DNA of 64,000 nt. Origin: Xanthobacter sp. NM-59 (lineage in GTDB: Bacteria; Pseudomonadota; Alphaproteobacteria; Rhizobiales; Xanthobacteraceae). Under the pieces are notes generated by a model. It was not told the DNA's origin. It ran no database searches and saw only the letters and a program-made list of their open reading frames with translations. A program made the translations under genes and the position numbers. Positions 8,703-17,558 of the stretch are shown piece by piece (the first letter of the stretch is position 1; each line of letters begins with the position of its first letter). The stretch spans positions 620,001 through 684,000 of the forward strand of contig NZ_JACBFQ010000001.1 in the NCBI RefSeq assembly GCF_021401125.1, in the 5' to 3' direction.

Positions 8703-10112
8703 ATGACAGGCGTTCATGAGCAGAAAAAGAGGGGCGGGGAGCCCGCCCCCTCGACCGAGGTCAGTTCCTCCGGAGCTGGTGTGGATCGCCGGGCCCCGCC
8801 GACGCGGTGCGCGGTGATCACGCCCTACCAGACCCGGCGCGCCCTGCGCGGCGCCACGGAGCGGCGCGAGCCCCAGTCCCGGCTTGATGAAGCGGTGGGG
8901 CTTGCCGCCGCGATCGACAATCTCAGTGTCGTTTATTCAGGCCTCGTGCCTTTGTCCGAAATCCGCCCGGCCACCTATCTGGGAACCGGAAAGGTTGAGG
9001 AAATCGAGGGCGTGGTGAAGGCCGAGAGTGTCGATCTCGTCTTCTTCGATGCGGCCTTGAGCCCGGTTCAGCAGCGCAATCTGGAGCGTGCCTGGTCCAC
9101 CAAGGTGGTGGACCGCACTGCCCTGATTCTGGAGATCTTCGGTCAGCGCGCCCGCACCAAGGAGGGCGCGTTGCAGGTGGAGCTTGCCCACCTCAATTAC
9201 CAGCGCTCGCGGCTCGTGCGGTCGTGGACCCATCTGGAACGCCAACGCGGCGGCTTCGGCTTCCTGGGCGGCCCGGGTGAGACGCAGATCGAGGCGGACC
9301 GCCGGATCATCGGCGAGCGCATCGTGCGGATCGAGAAGGAGCTCCAGCAGGTCAAGCGCACGCGCGGCCTGCACCGCGCCAGCCGCAAGCGGGTGCCCTA
9401 CCCCGTGGTGGCGCTGGTGGGTTATACCAATGCTGGGAAATCCACTCTTTTCAATCGTTTGACCCAGGCGGACGTGACCGCCCAGGACCTGCTGTTCGCG
9501 ACCCTCGATCCCACTTTGCGGGCGGTCGACCTGCCGCACGGCACGCGGGTCATCCTCTCGGACACGGTGGGCTTCATCTCGGAGCTGCCGACCCAGCTCG
9601 TCGCCGCGTTCCGCGCGACTCTTGAAGAGGTCTTGGAAGCCGATCTCATCCTCCACGTGCGGGACATCTCCCACCCGGACACCGAGGCGCAGGCCGCGGA
9701 CGTGGCCGATGTGCTGGCGGAGCTCGGCGTTGAGATCCAGCCCGGCGGCCGTGTCCTTGAGGTCTGGAACAAGATTGACCGCCTAGATCCGGACGCCCGC
9801 GAAGCCGTGCTCAACAGCGCGCGGCGCATGGCAGAAGCGGATGCGGCCGTTGTGGTCTCCGCCCTGAGCGGGGAGGGGATGACCGACCTGCTCGATGTGG
9901 TGGAGCGGCGGATCACCGCCGGGCGGGCCACCCTTGCCGTCACGCTTCCTGCGGAAGACGGCGAAGGCATGGGCTGGCTCTATCGCCACGGTGAGGTGCT
10001 GGAACGCAACCTGAGCGCGGATGGCGCCATGCAGGTGAAGATCCGTGTCGCACCGGAAAAGGCCGGCCTGGTGAAGCGGCGCTTCGGCAGCCGCAGCGTC
10101 CACGGCGCCTAG
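8703..10112 (+). CDS. hflX: GTPase HflX, ribosome-associated
   Basis: Ribosome-binding GTPase that rescues or splits stalled ribosomes, 469 residues. An HflX N-terminal domain carries YLGTGKVEEI, then a helical linker with GGPGETQIEADRR, then the G domain with G1 GYTNAGKST, G3 DTVGF and G4 NKID. A 13-base sequence containing the start codon is duplicated in tandem (8695-8720), so a second ATG, out of frame, sits at 8716. The first 30 or so residues are low-complexity and could be non-conserved extension. hflX converges on mazG, with a shared hairpin between them. Confidence 0.95.
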   Translation: MTGVHEQKKRGGEPAPSTEVSSSGAGVDRRAPPTRCAVITPYQTRRALRGATERREPQSRLDEAVGLAAAIDNLSVVYSGLVPLSEIRPATYLGTGKVEEIEGVVKAESVDLVFFDAALSPVQQRNLERAWSTKVVDRTALILEIFGQRARTKEGALQVELAHLNYQRSRLVRSWTHLERQRGGFGFLGGPGETQIEADRRIIGERIVRIEKELQQVKRTRGLHRASRKRVPYPVVALVGYTNAGKSTLFNRLTQADVTAQDLLFATLDPTLRAVDLPHGTRVILSDTVGFISELPTQLVAAFRATLEEVLEADLILHVRDISHPDTEAQAADVADVLAELGVEIQPGGRVLEVWNKIDRLDPDAREAVLNSARRMAEADAAVVVSALSGEGMTDLLDVVERRITAGRATLAVTLPAEDGEGMGWLYRHGEVLERNLSADGAMQVKIRVAPEKAGLVKRRFGSRSVHGA

Positions 10113-10135
10113 ACAAGCGAGCCTGTGCTGCCTCC

Positions 10136-10157
10136 AGGGGCGGCTTAAGCCGCCCCT
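10136..10157. terminator. Convergent hairpin between hflX and mazG
   Basis: The perfect palindrome aggggcggcttaagccgcccct lies between the converging genes and includes the mazG stop codon. No long T-run follows on either strand, so its strength as an intrinsic terminator is uncertain, though its placement suits one. Confidence 0.45.
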
Positions 10158-10978
10158 CGCTCCTTTTGCTTGGCGTCTTCCCAAAGGGCTTCCATGCGCG
10201 GGAGATCGGCGTCACTGGGCGTCATCCCGTCCAGCGCCAGCTTGCTCTCGATATGACGGAAGCGACGGGCGAATTTCTCATTCGTTCCGCGCAGGGCACT
10301 TTCCGGATCGACACCGGCATGGCGCGCCAGATTGGTCACGGCGAACAGCAGGTCGCCGATTTCATCGCGCACGGCGTCCAGGCCCCCCTGGTCGAGGGCT
10401 TCGGACACCTCGTCTGCCTCCTCCCGGATCTTGGCCAGCACCTGGCGGGCGTCATCCCAGTCAAACCCTACGCGAGCCGCTTTTTCCTGCAGCTTCAAGG
10501 CGCGGGTGAGGGCAGGCAAGGGCAGGGGGACGCCGGACAGGGTCCCCGCATCCTCTTCTTCCGCCAGCCCGGCTGCCGCGCGCCGTTCCGCCCGCTCGGC
10601 CTTCTCTTCCGCTTTGATCTCACCCCACAGGGCCTTCACCCGTTCCGGCGAAAGGCTCCGCGCATCACCGAAAACATGGGGGTGCCGCCGGATGAGCTTC
10701 TGCGTGATGGCCTCCACCACGCCGCCGAAGTCGAAGGCGCCCTGCTCCTGCGCCAGGCGGGCGTGAAAGACCACCTGCAACAGCAGGTCTCCCAGCTCCT
10801 CCCGCAAATCCCCGAGATCATTGCGAGCGATGGCGTCCAGCACCTCATAGGCTTCTTCGATGGTGTAAGGCGCCACGGTCGCGAAGGACTGCTCCAGGTC
10901 CCACGGGCAGCCCGTCTCGGGGGTCCGCAGCGCCGCCATGATCTCAATCAGGCGCGCAATGTCGCGGGATGGTTCCAT
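10145..10978 (-). CDS. mazG: Nucleoside triphosphate pyrophosphohydrolase MazG
   Basis: Cytoplasmic house-cleaning enzyme that hydrolyses NTPs and dNTPs to monophosphates and pyrophosphate. It has 277 residues with two MazG repeats, each showing the metal-binding acidic helices (EEAYEVLDAI and EELGDLLLQVVFHARLAQE in the first, EEADEVSEALDQGGLDAVRDE in the second). The ATG at 10978 (MEPSRDIARLIEIM) is chosen because AAGGAGAACCCG precedes it; longer in-frame upstream starts lack this. Placement after hflX is frequent in Hyphomicrobiales. It is divergent from the TrmO-like gene with under 90 bases between starts, so their promoters are shared or overlapping. Confidence 0.95.
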   Translation of the reverse strand: MEPSRDIARLIEIMAALRTPETGCPWDLEQSFATVAPYTIEEAYEVLDAIARNDLGDLREELGDLLLQVVFHARLAQEQGAFDFGGVVEAITQKLIRRHPHVFGDARSLSPERVKALWGEIKAEEKAERAERRAAAGLAEEEDAGTLSGVPLPLPALTRALKLQEKAARVGFDWDDARQVLAKIREEADEVSEALDQGGLDAVRDEIGDLLFAVTNLARHAGVDPESALRGTNEKFARRFRHIESKLALDGMTPSDADLPRMEALWEDAKQKERGAA

Positions 10979-11066
10979 CGGGTTCTCCTTGAAGCACTTG
11001 CGCCGCACTTTAAGCTCCCAAGCGCGGGGAAGCGAAGCCGTTTCCCACGCCAAACCGGAGCGCGCC

Positions 11067-11552
11067 ATGGCCATTGAGGACACCGAAGACCCCGCAATGG
11101 CTGGAGGCATGCGCGCCGGGGAGCTCCGCATTGATCTGCCCGGCGGGTTCGACGCACAGATCTATTTCATTGGACGCATCCGCACGCCGTGGAGCCTCCG
11201 CGCGGAATGCCCCCGGCAGGGCGACTCCGTTTCCGGGCCAATCTGCACCATCGAGGTCGATCCGCGCTGGCGGGACGCCCTCAAGGGCATCGAAGGCAAT
11301 GAACGGCTCCAGATCCTATACTGGATGGGGCAGGCGCGGCGTGACCTGGTTCTCCAGACCCCACGGGGCCAGCCGCCGATCGGCACCTTCGCCTTGCGCT
11401 CCCCGGCACGACCGAACCCCATCGCCTCATCCTTCGTTTCGCTACTCAAGATCGATCAGCTCACGCTTACCGTGCGCGGACTTGATTGCGTGGACGGAAC
11501 CGCGTTGGTGGATATTAAGCCTGTATATCCACGCAGCGGATCCGTGGGTTAG
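11067..11552 (+). CDS. TrmO/TsaA-like tRNA methyltransferase family protein
   Basis: A 161-residue protein of the TsaA/TrmO beta-barrel family. Characterised members use SAM to N6-methylate t6A37 in tRNA. Seen here: IGRIRTPWSLRAECPRQG near the N terminus, a central LQILYWMGQARRD, the signature FALRSPARPNPIASS, and a C-terminal LDCVDGTALVDIKPVYP. The usual HRPNPIGLS has become ARPNPIASS, so the first His is missing and activity or specificity may differ from TrmO. ATG at 11067 has CGGAG seven bases upstream. Family assignment is firm; exact function is not. Confidence 0.75.
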   Translation: MAIEDTEDPAMAGGMRAGELRIDLPGGFDAQIYFIGRIRTPWSLRAECPRQGDSVSGPICTIEVDPRWRDALKGIEGNERLQILYWMGQARRDLVLQTPRGQPPIGTFALRSPARPNPIASSFVSLLKIDQLTLTVRGLDCVDGTALVDIKPVYPRSGSVG

Positions 11553-11958
11553 CGCTGCTGATAAGGCCGCGGACGGGGACTGCAAGGGCAGGGCGGGGAG
11601 CCTCGTCCCAGCCCCAGTCCCATGGCGCCTCCGCCCACCAGGCAGGTAGAGCCGCTCCGCGCCACCGCTTGCCGGATAGCTCTGTCGTCCGGTCGCGACA
11701 CCTGAAGGGTCCTGCGGACACGGTAAATTAATACAACAAGCGCACGCTGTGGAAGCTCACGGTATGAGTCGCAGAAGAGATATTATGGAATATAAATAGT
11801 CGATATCCGTTTCCCTGACCGCCCGAGTGACCATCGCCGCTGCCACCCCGAGTATCAAGGACATCCGCGCGCATTCACAAAATTATCTTTTAAAAACAAT
11901 CTGATATAGATGACATTAGAAGCATCAGGCGAATCGTCGCCGTGTTGCGATGGCCGGT
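11553..11958. other. AT-rich gene-free convergent spacer
   Basis: Just over 400 bases between the converging TrmO-like and hydrolase genes. No supported gene is present. The right-hand half is markedly AT-rich: by hand count 24 of 60 bases are G or C in 11761-11820 and 20 of 60 in 11881-11940, against neighbours around two thirds. Imperfect inverted repeats (ctgat...atcag near 11900) next to a T-rich run on the minus strand might terminate the leftward hydrolase gene. Confidence 0.5.
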
Positions 11959-12813
11959 TCAGGGCGTCTCGCCCTGCTCTACCGCAAGCCGGTTCTGGCG
12001 CCCGGCCGGCACCGTGAAGGTGAGGCCATCGAAGGCGGGCACGACGCCTTCCGGAAGAACTCCTGCCAGGGTCCGGTAGTCGAGGTCCGTGTGAAGATCC
12101 GTCAGAATGGCGCGTCGCGGCGTGAGCGCCTGGATGTGGCTCAGGGCCTCCGCCACCGTGAAATGCGACGGATGGGGATGCTCGCGCAGGGCATCGACGA
12201 TCCAAACGTCCAAATGCCGCAACCGGCTCATGGAGCTTTCCGGTAGCCCGTTGACGTCGCTCGAATAGGCCACACCCTCGAAGCGAAACCCGAATGAGTC
12301 GATCTCGCCATGATGCTGGCGAAACGGCAGAGCCACGATAGCGCCGCCAGGCCCATCGATGACGATCTCCCGCCCGTCCTCCAGGCGGTGCGCATTGAGA
12401 ATGGGCGGATAGCCACTGCCCGGAGGCGTCTGGAAGCAATATCCAAAGCGCTTATGCAGCGCGCCGAGCGTGTCATCGTCGGCATAGATATCGATGCGCC
12501 GGCGGTGCTCGATGGCCAGCGGACGCAGATCATCGATGCCGTGTGTATGGTCCGCATGCGCGTGTGTGAACAGAACGCCGTCCAAGGCGCCCACATCAGC
12601 GGCCAGCAGTTGCTGGCGCAGATCGGGAGAGGTGTCCACCAGCACACGCGTGGTACCGCCCACGGTCAGGCGCTCCACGAGAATGGAGCAGCGCAGGCGT
12701 CGATTGCGCGGCTCCCGTGGATCACATGCCCCCCAGCCCTGGCCAACGCGAGGCACTCCGCCTGACGAGCCGCAGCCGAGAATTGTGACCCTGAGGGACG
12801 CGGGATAGGACAT
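11959..12813 (-). CDS. Metallo-beta-lactamase-fold hydrolase (PhnP-like)
   Basis: A 284-residue MBL-fold enzyme. The metal-binding signature HAHADHTHGID (H84, H86, D88, H89) is complete, with further ligands in RQHHGEIDSFGFR and LTDLHTDLDY. The N terminus ILGCGSSGGVPRVG resembles PhnP and related phosphodiesterases, which cleave cyclic phosphates such as phosphoribosyl 1,2-cyclic phosphate; no other phn gene is nearby, so that substrate is not supported by context. In many relatives this gene follows tatD in a DNA-replication cluster; here it stands alone beside tRNA-Pro. ATG at 12813 is preceded by GAGGTG. Confidence 0.8.
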   Translation of the reverse strand: MSYPASLRVTILGCGSSGGVPRVGQGWGACDPREPRNRRLRCSILVERLTVGGTTRVLVDTSPDLRQQLLAADVGALDGVLFTHAHADHTHGIDDLRPLAIEHRRRIDIYADDDTLGALHKRFGYCFQTPPGSGYPPILNAHRLEDGREIVIDGPGGAIVALPFRQHHGEIDSFGFRFEGVAYSSDVNGLPESSMSRLRHLDVWIVDALREHPHPSHFTVAEALSHIQALTPRRAILTDLHTDLDYRTLAGVLPEGVVPAFDGLTFTVPAGRQNRLAVEQGETP

Positions 12814-13057
12814 GGGCACCTCGCGAACGCGCAGATGATGCGCGTGCAGAACCGGATCCAACGGAATCCCGTCGGTGCACCATCTAAACCGGCTTTGCTG
12901 CCGGCTCAAACAAAGGGGAGACCCCTGCCCCGGAGCCTCGCGAATTGCAGCTGGCATGCAAGGCGTGCTCGACAAACATCCGGCAGCCATGTCCCAGGCG
13001 GCTCGCACGCGCCCTGGCGCGAATGCGCCAGAAACTTCCAAGATGTCGAGATTGAAA

Positions 13058-13135
13058 TGGTCGGAGCGAGAGGATTTGAACCTCCGACCCCTAGTCCCCC
13101 AGACTAGTGCGCTAACCGGGCTGCGCTACGCTCCG
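13058..13135 (-). tRNA. tRNA-Pro, anticodon GGG
   Basis: Read on the minus strand, a 78-base cloverleaf is complete. The acceptor stem CGGAGCG pairs with CGCTCCG, followed by discriminator A and an encoded CCA. The D-arm carries AGCGCAGC...GCGC. The anticodon stem CTAGT/ACTAG encloses loop CTGGGGG with anticodon GGG. The T-arm has GGTTCAAATCC. It lies upstream of the hydrolase gene on the same strand with about 240 bases between. Confidence 0.95.
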
Positions 13136-13383
13136 ACGTGGGAGGATGCTTAGACCATCGTTTTGAGGACCACAAGCACCATTCGGCTTCTTCCCCCATT
13201 CATCCCCAGGCTTGGAAAGAAGTCGCGGAAAATAAAGCCTAAACGCCACGAGCGGGGCTGTGAATATGGCGTAAATTGGGCAATTTCAGCCATTTCGCCT
13301 CATCCATGGCCCTGAGTCGGGACATTGTGAACACATTTCGCCGGCAAATGCGAACGGTCGTCAACCACAGGAAGACCGAGCGC

Positions 13384-13737
13384 ATGAAGAAACGCGTGGT
13401 CCTGTCGTGCGCGGCCTTGAGCTTGCTGGCGCTTGCGCCGAGCCCGAGTCGCGCAGACAACTCCACCGGCATCGCCTCTTATTATTGGCAAGGCCAGCGC
13501 ACCGCGAATGGAGAACGGTTCAACCCGGGCGAAATGACAGCCGCCCACCGGTCCCTTCCATTCGGAACCAAGGTGCGAGTCACCAACCTGCGAAATGGCA
13601 AAAGCGTTGTCGTGCGTATCAACGACCGCGGGCCGTATGTCCGGGGGCGCATCATCGATGTGTCCCGGGCGGCCGCCAGCCATCTCGGCTTTACCGGACG
13701 CGGGCTCACCCGCGTCAATCTGGCCGTCGTCGAATGA
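13384..13737 (+). CDS. RlpA-like septal/cell-wall protein, secreted
   Basis: A 117-residue exported protein. Residues 1-24 form a signal peptide (MKKRVVLSCAALSLLALAPS ending SRA) with no lipobox cysteine, so it is soluble or periplasmic rather than a lipoprotein. The mature part is a single double-psi beta-barrel of the RlpA type: GIASYYWQGQRTANGERF, LPFGTKVRVTN, INDRGPYVRGRIIDVS. RlpA proteins act on denuded glycan strands at the septum in some bacteria; there is no SPOR domain here, so septal targeting is not evident. ATG at 13384 has AGGA upstream; a longer frame from 13276 is unlikely because it would bury the signal peptide. Confidence 0.85.
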   Translation: MKKRVVLSCAALSLLALAPSPSRADNSTGIASYYWQGQRTANGERFNPGEMTAAHRSLPFGTKVRVTNLRNGKSVVVRINDRGPYVRGRIIDVSRAAASHLGFTGRGLTRVNLAVVE

Positions 13738-13761
13738 GATAGGCGTCGTCACGCGTTCCAC

Positions 13762-13806
13762 AAGGGCCGGGCGGGGGGAATGCCCCTCCCCGGCCCTTTT
13801 AATTTT
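13762..13806. terminator. Bidirectional terminator between rlpA-like gene and merR
   Basis: A long GC hairpin, aagggccggg pairing with ccggccctt around a G/C-rich loop, is followed by ttttaatttt on the plus strand and lies just downstream of the leftward merR stop. It serves rlpA clearly and merR plausibly. Confidence 0.75.
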
Positions 13807-15895
13807 GGCCGGCGTCCGCCTTGGGCTCGACTGCGTCCCGCAAAAGGCGGCGGCATTCACCCAATTCATACAGCGCCGCCTGCAGGCGATTGATATCGTC
13901 CCGCGACAGTACGGGCTGCACCCCACCCTGCCCCGATGGGCGCGGCTGGTCGGTGCGCAGGTGCGGCGGCAGATAGGAATCGATGGGCTCAGGCGCGGGC
14001 GCCTCGAAGGGCTCACGTCCCTGCCAGAAGGCCGGATTTGGCGAGGCCGCCGCACGCGGGGCCACGCCGTGAGCGGAATTGGCCCAAGGGCCCATCCCCG
14101 CCGTGGGGGGCGCCAACGGTGCCGATGGGACATCCTCCTCAATGGGACCCGACAGCGGACCGACGCGGCGCGGCGGAGCCTCCGGTGCCGCAGGCGGCAC
14201 GGCTGATCGCGGCGGCGACGCGGGAGCGGCCGGGGCGCGCGGAGCCGGAGCGTGCTGGGGCACCGCATGAGGTGTGCCGTGCAAATCCCTGCGCGTTGCG
14301 GAAGGAGATGTCATCGCGGCCTCGATGGGGCTTGAGGACGAAAGGCTCATACGCGGCGCCAAACCGGAGGCACTCGCCAAGGTTCCCATTCCCAGCCGCG
14401 CGGAAACAGGTGCGCTGACACGGAAGCCCGCCTGCGGGAAAGGGGCGTCGTCGCCCTCCTCGATCGCGCCGGGCTCGTCCTGCCAATCCTCCGCTTCGTC
14501 ACCATGCTGCGGCGCGGACGCTCCATCGGCGAAGCGCGCTTTTTCGTCCTCAGGCTCCGGATACCACTCGTCGCCGTCCGTGGCATCGAACTCTTCGTCG
14601 AGGTCGTCGGGTGAATCATAGGCCGCATTGTCGGCCCAGGGCTCGGCCACTTGCTGAGGCGCGGTGGGCACGATCTGCTCATGCCAGGCGGCAAGGTCGC
14701 GCTGGGCGGCCGCTTCCGCGCGCGCCAGCTCCGGCCAGGCGGAAGGCGCAGCCGGGGCCGCGCCCCGCGGCTGGCGCTCAATGGGCGCCGGGGCGTGTTC
14801 AGGCTCGGGCGCCCCTTCGCCTGCGCGCCGGCGGAGCTTCGGTGGCAGATATTCCTCGGGCGGGCCCGCCTCACGTTCCTTCAGCCGGCGGATGCGTTCC
14901 TCGAGCGGGGCCTGGGCGGGTGGAGGCGCGTCCCGTTCCATGAACGGAAGCAAGGGGTCATCGAGCTCCTCAACCGGAGCGGTGGATACACGCGCGGCCG
15001 GCCCCCGCGTCGGCCGGCGCTGCATCACCGGTTCCGGGCGGACAGCCTGCGGCGGCGCGAAAGAGGGCGCGGCGTTGCCGGGCCCCATATCCTCGAATTC
15101 CTCAAACTCCGCAGGAGGTTCCGTGCGGCGACCGGTAGCTGCGCGGCGTTCCTTGCGCTCGGCGGCGGCACGCGCCGGCGATTCCGGCTCGTCCCACGAC
15201 TCATCACGGCGTGCCCGCGGCGCGAAATCCTCGGTCAGGCGCGGCTCGCGATGGTGGCTTGGCTCGGTACGGAAATCGCGCTCCTCGAAATCGCGCTCTT
15301 CGTAGATCCGCTCTTCATAGGTGCCGGCGTCATAGCGCCGCTCGGCAAGACGCCGCTCGCGCGTGCGGCCGCGTGCCGCGAGGGGAGCCAGGGGTTCACC
15401 ACGGTCATCCGCCAAGTCCCGATCCGCCTCGTCATCGGGAAAGGGAAGCGGCAGCTCGACGTCACGCGGCAGCTCGCCCAGGGCGGAATCATCGCTGTCC
15501 TTGTGCCTCCGGCGTGGCAAGAGCCCCAGCAGGCCACCGAACGTGACGCCATCCGACGCAGGCGCAGGCCGCTCCGGCGCGGCGGAGCGCATCACCGCCA
15601 CGTCGCGCTCGACGCCGACATCCTGCACATGCCGAATCCCCTGTTCCTTCAGGATCTTCTGCACGCCTTTTATGGTGTAGCCTTCACGGTAGAGGAGCTG
15701 CTGGATACCGCGCAGCAGGTCGATATCCTCGGGCCGGTAGAAGCGCCGCCCGCCGGCCCGCTTCACGGGCTTGATTTGCGGAAAGCGCGTCTCCCAGAAG
15801 CGCAGCACGTGTTGCGGCAAGTGAAGGTCGTCGGCGACCTCACTGATGGTCCGGAAGGCGTCCGGATCCTTTTCCGTCTCGCGCGCGTCGCCCAC
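13799..15895 (-). CDS. MerR-family regulator with long disordered extension
   Basis: Residues ~14-85 form a MerR winged helix: [38 protein letters not shown], then [20 protein letters not shown]. This type of MerR follows ihfA throughout Hyphomicrobiales. Relatives are, from memory, roughly 200 residues; this one is 698. Between the DNA-binding domain and a short C-terminal helix ([20 protein letters not shown]) lie some 550 residues rich in Pro, Ala, Glu, Arg and Asp, with motifs such as [16 protein letters not shown] and repeated YLPP(K/H)LR elements, which look intrinsically disordered. The start is GTG with GAGG upstream. Ligand and targets are unknown. The frame is uninterrupted with normal third-position GC, so it appears to be a real gene. 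Confidence 0.85.
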   Translation of the reverse strand: MGDARETEKDPDAFRTISEVADDLHLPQHVLRFWETRFPQIKPVKRAGGRRFYRPEDIDLLRGIQQLLYREGYTIKGVQKILKEQGIRHVQDVGVERDVAVMRSAAPERPAPASDGVTFGGLLGLLPRRRHKDSDDSALGELPRDVELPLPFPDDEADRDLADDRGEPLAPLAARGRTRERRLAERRYDAGTYEERIYEERDFEERDFRTEPSHHREPRLTEDFAPRARRDESWDEPESPARAAAERKERRAATGRRTEPPAEFEEFEDMGPGNAAPSFAPPQAVRPEPVMQRRPTRGPAARVSTAPVEELDDPLLPFMERDAPPPAQAPLEERIRRLKEREAGPPEEYLPPKLRRRAGEGAPEPEHAPAPIERQPRGAAPAAPSAWPELARAEAAAQRDLAAWHEQIVPTAPQQVAEPWADNAAYDSPDDLDEEFDATDGDEWYPEPEDEKARFADGASAPQHGDEAEDWQDEPGAIEEGDDAPFPQAGFRVSAPVSARLGMGTLASASGLAPRMSLSSSSPIEAAMTSPSATRRDLHGTPHAVPQHAPAPRAPAAPASPPRSAVPPAAPEAPPRRVGPLSGPIEEDVPSAPLAPPTAGMGPWANSAHGVAPRAAASPNPAFWQGREPFEAPAPEPIDSYLPPHLRTDQPRPSGQGGVQPVLSRDDINRLQAALYELGECRRLLRDAVEPKADAGQN

Positions 15896-16028
15896 CTTGC
15901 CTCACCCTTTGCCTGCCGGTCTCGCTCAGCAGCCGTGTTTCGGCCGAATCGAGCCCGCCTGCGTCTAGAATGCAGGAATCATATCGGCATCGGCATAACG
16001 CGAAAAGGTAAGGTGAAGTGTAAGGTTA

Positions 16029-16346
16029 TCAATCCTCATCCGCCCCATCTGGGGTGGTGCCGTTGATGCGGTGCTTGAGGATGGAGGATGGCTTGAAAAC
16101 CATCACCTTTCGGGGCTCGATGGGCACTTCCTCACCGGTCTTCGGGTTGCGCCCGATCCGCTCGCCCTTCTCCCGCACCACGAAGGACCCGAACGAGGAA
16201 AGCTTCACCGTTTCGCCCCGCGCGAGGCAATCGGCGATCTCTTTCAGCACCTGCTCCACCAAAGCGGCAGATTCGGTGCGCGAAAGCCCCACCTGTTGAT
16301 AGACGGCCTCACACAGATCCGCCCGCGTCACTGTCCGACCAGCCAT
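16029..16346 (-). CDS. ihfA: Integration host factor subunit alpha
   Basis: DNA-bending nucleoid protein subunit, 105 residues. It has the HU/IHF fold: N-terminal helices ([20 protein letters not shown]), [20 protein letters not shown], and the DNA-intercalating beta-arm [20 protein letters not shown]. The IHF-alpha assignment rests on this arm and on its position between fabH and merR. IHF helps sigma-54 activators loop DNA. It is separated from fabH by about 240 bases, so it may have its own promoter, and it runs into merR on the same strand. Confidence 0.95.
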   Translation of the reverse strand: MAGRTVTRADLCEAVYQQVGLSRTESAALVEQVLKEIADCLARGETVKLSSFGSFVVREKGERIGRNPKTGEEVPIEPRKVMVFKPSSILKHRINGTTPDGADED

Positions 16347-16583
16347 ATGTTTCCCCGACCCCAGGAGAGCCCGCCGCCGAAGCTAGGGGCGATGCTCGAC
16401 GGCTCCGGCTCTCAGATCCTACCGATTTCAACTCGATAAGGATTCACGATGATGACGGCGCGTTGTCCATCACCTCGCCACTCCAGGATATCCGAGTGCG
16501 ACTGCCGACTAAGCCTAGCCGCGTGGTAGCGAAATGGTCAACGCAATTCACCCACGCAGCCCGCGTTCCGATGCCCGAAAATG

Positions 16584-17558
16584 TCACCAGCGCAGCAGCG
16601 CGGAACCCCAGGTGAAGCCACCGCCCATGGCCTCCAGCAGCACCAGCTGGCCACGCCGAATGCGCCCATCCCGCCAAGCCACGTCCAAGGCCAGGGGAAT
16701 GGAGGCGGCGGAGGTATTACCATGGAGATCGACCGTGGTCACCACCTTCTCTGGCGCGATGCCGAGCTTCTGGGCGCTCGCGTCGATGATGCGGCGGTTG
16801 GCCTGGTGGGGCACGAACCAGTCGATGCTTTCGGCAGTCTCGCCCGTGGCGGCGAAGGCATCGGTGATCACGTCGGTAATCATGCCCACGGCGTGCTTGA
16901 ATACCTCCCGCCCCTCCATGCGCAGATGCCCCACCGTGCCGGTGGAGGACGGGCCGCCGTCCACATAGAGCTTGTTGCGGTGGCGCCCGTCGGAGCGCAG
17001 ATGGGTGGTGAGAACGCCCGCGCCGCGCGCGTCGTCCTCCTGAACGGCCTCGATCACCATGGCGCCGGCGCCGTCGCCGAACAGCACGCAGGTGCCCCGA
17101 TCCTCCCAATCGAGAATGCGGGAGAACGTCTCCGCGCCAATCACCAAGGCGCGCTCAAACGCGCCCGTCTTCAGCAAGGCGTCGGCGGTCGCGAGGGCGA
17201 ACACGAAGCCCGAGCACACCGCCTGGACGTCGAACGCGGCACCGCGCGTGATTCCGAGCTCGGCCTGCACGGTCACGGCCGTGGCCGGAAAGGTCTGGTC
17301 CGGCGTTGCCGTCGCAAGCACGATGAGGTCAATGTCGGAGGCCTTGAAGCCGGCGTCGGTCAAAGCCCGCCGCGCCGCCACCAGTGCGAGGTCCGAGGTG
17401 CACTCGCCCTCGGCGGCCACGTGGCGCTGACGGATGCCCGTGCGCTGGACGATCCATTCGTCGGACGTGTCGATCCGCTCCGAAAGCTCGGCATTGGTGA
17501 CGACCCGCTCGGGCAGATAGGAGCCGATGCCCCGCGCGACAGACCTGATCCCGCTCAC
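16584..17558 (-). CDS. fabH: 3-oxoacyl-ACP synthase III (FabH)
   Basis: Initiates type II fatty-acid synthesis by condensing acetyl-CoA with malonyl-ACP. It has 324 residues, full family length. The catalytic triad is visible: C115 in [13 protein letters not shown], His in [12 protein letters not shown], and Asn in [15 protein letters not shown]. The start is a GTG overlapping the plsX stop by four bases (GTGA), with GGAAGG upstream inside plsX, so the two are translationally coupled. Part of the leftward DUF177-plsX-fabH block. Confidence 0.97.
   Translation of the reverse strand: MSGIRSVARGIGSYLPERVVTNAELSERIDTSDEWIVQRTGIRQRHVAAEGECTSDLALVAARRALTDAGFKASDIDLIVLATATPDQTFPATAVTVQAELGITRGAAFDVQAVCSGFVFALATADALLKTGAFERALVIGAETFSRILDWEDRGTCVLFGDGAGAMVIEAVQEDDARGAGVLTTHLRSDGRHRNKLYVDGGPSSTGTVGHLRMEGREVFKHAVGMITDVITDAFAATGETAESIDWFVPHQANRRIIDASAQKLGIAPEKVVTTVDLHGNTSAASIPLALDVAWRDGRIRRGQLVLLEAMGGGFTWGSALLRW

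Noticed and set aside
12835-13153. Short plus-strand frames across the tRNA-Pro region
   Set aside because: They run through the tRNA gene in antisense and have no protein resemblance.
13267-13283. TGGC ... GGGCA with correct 10-base GG-GC spacing upstream of the RlpA-like gene
   Set aside because: The -12 element is GGGC rather than TTGC; too weak to list as a promoter.
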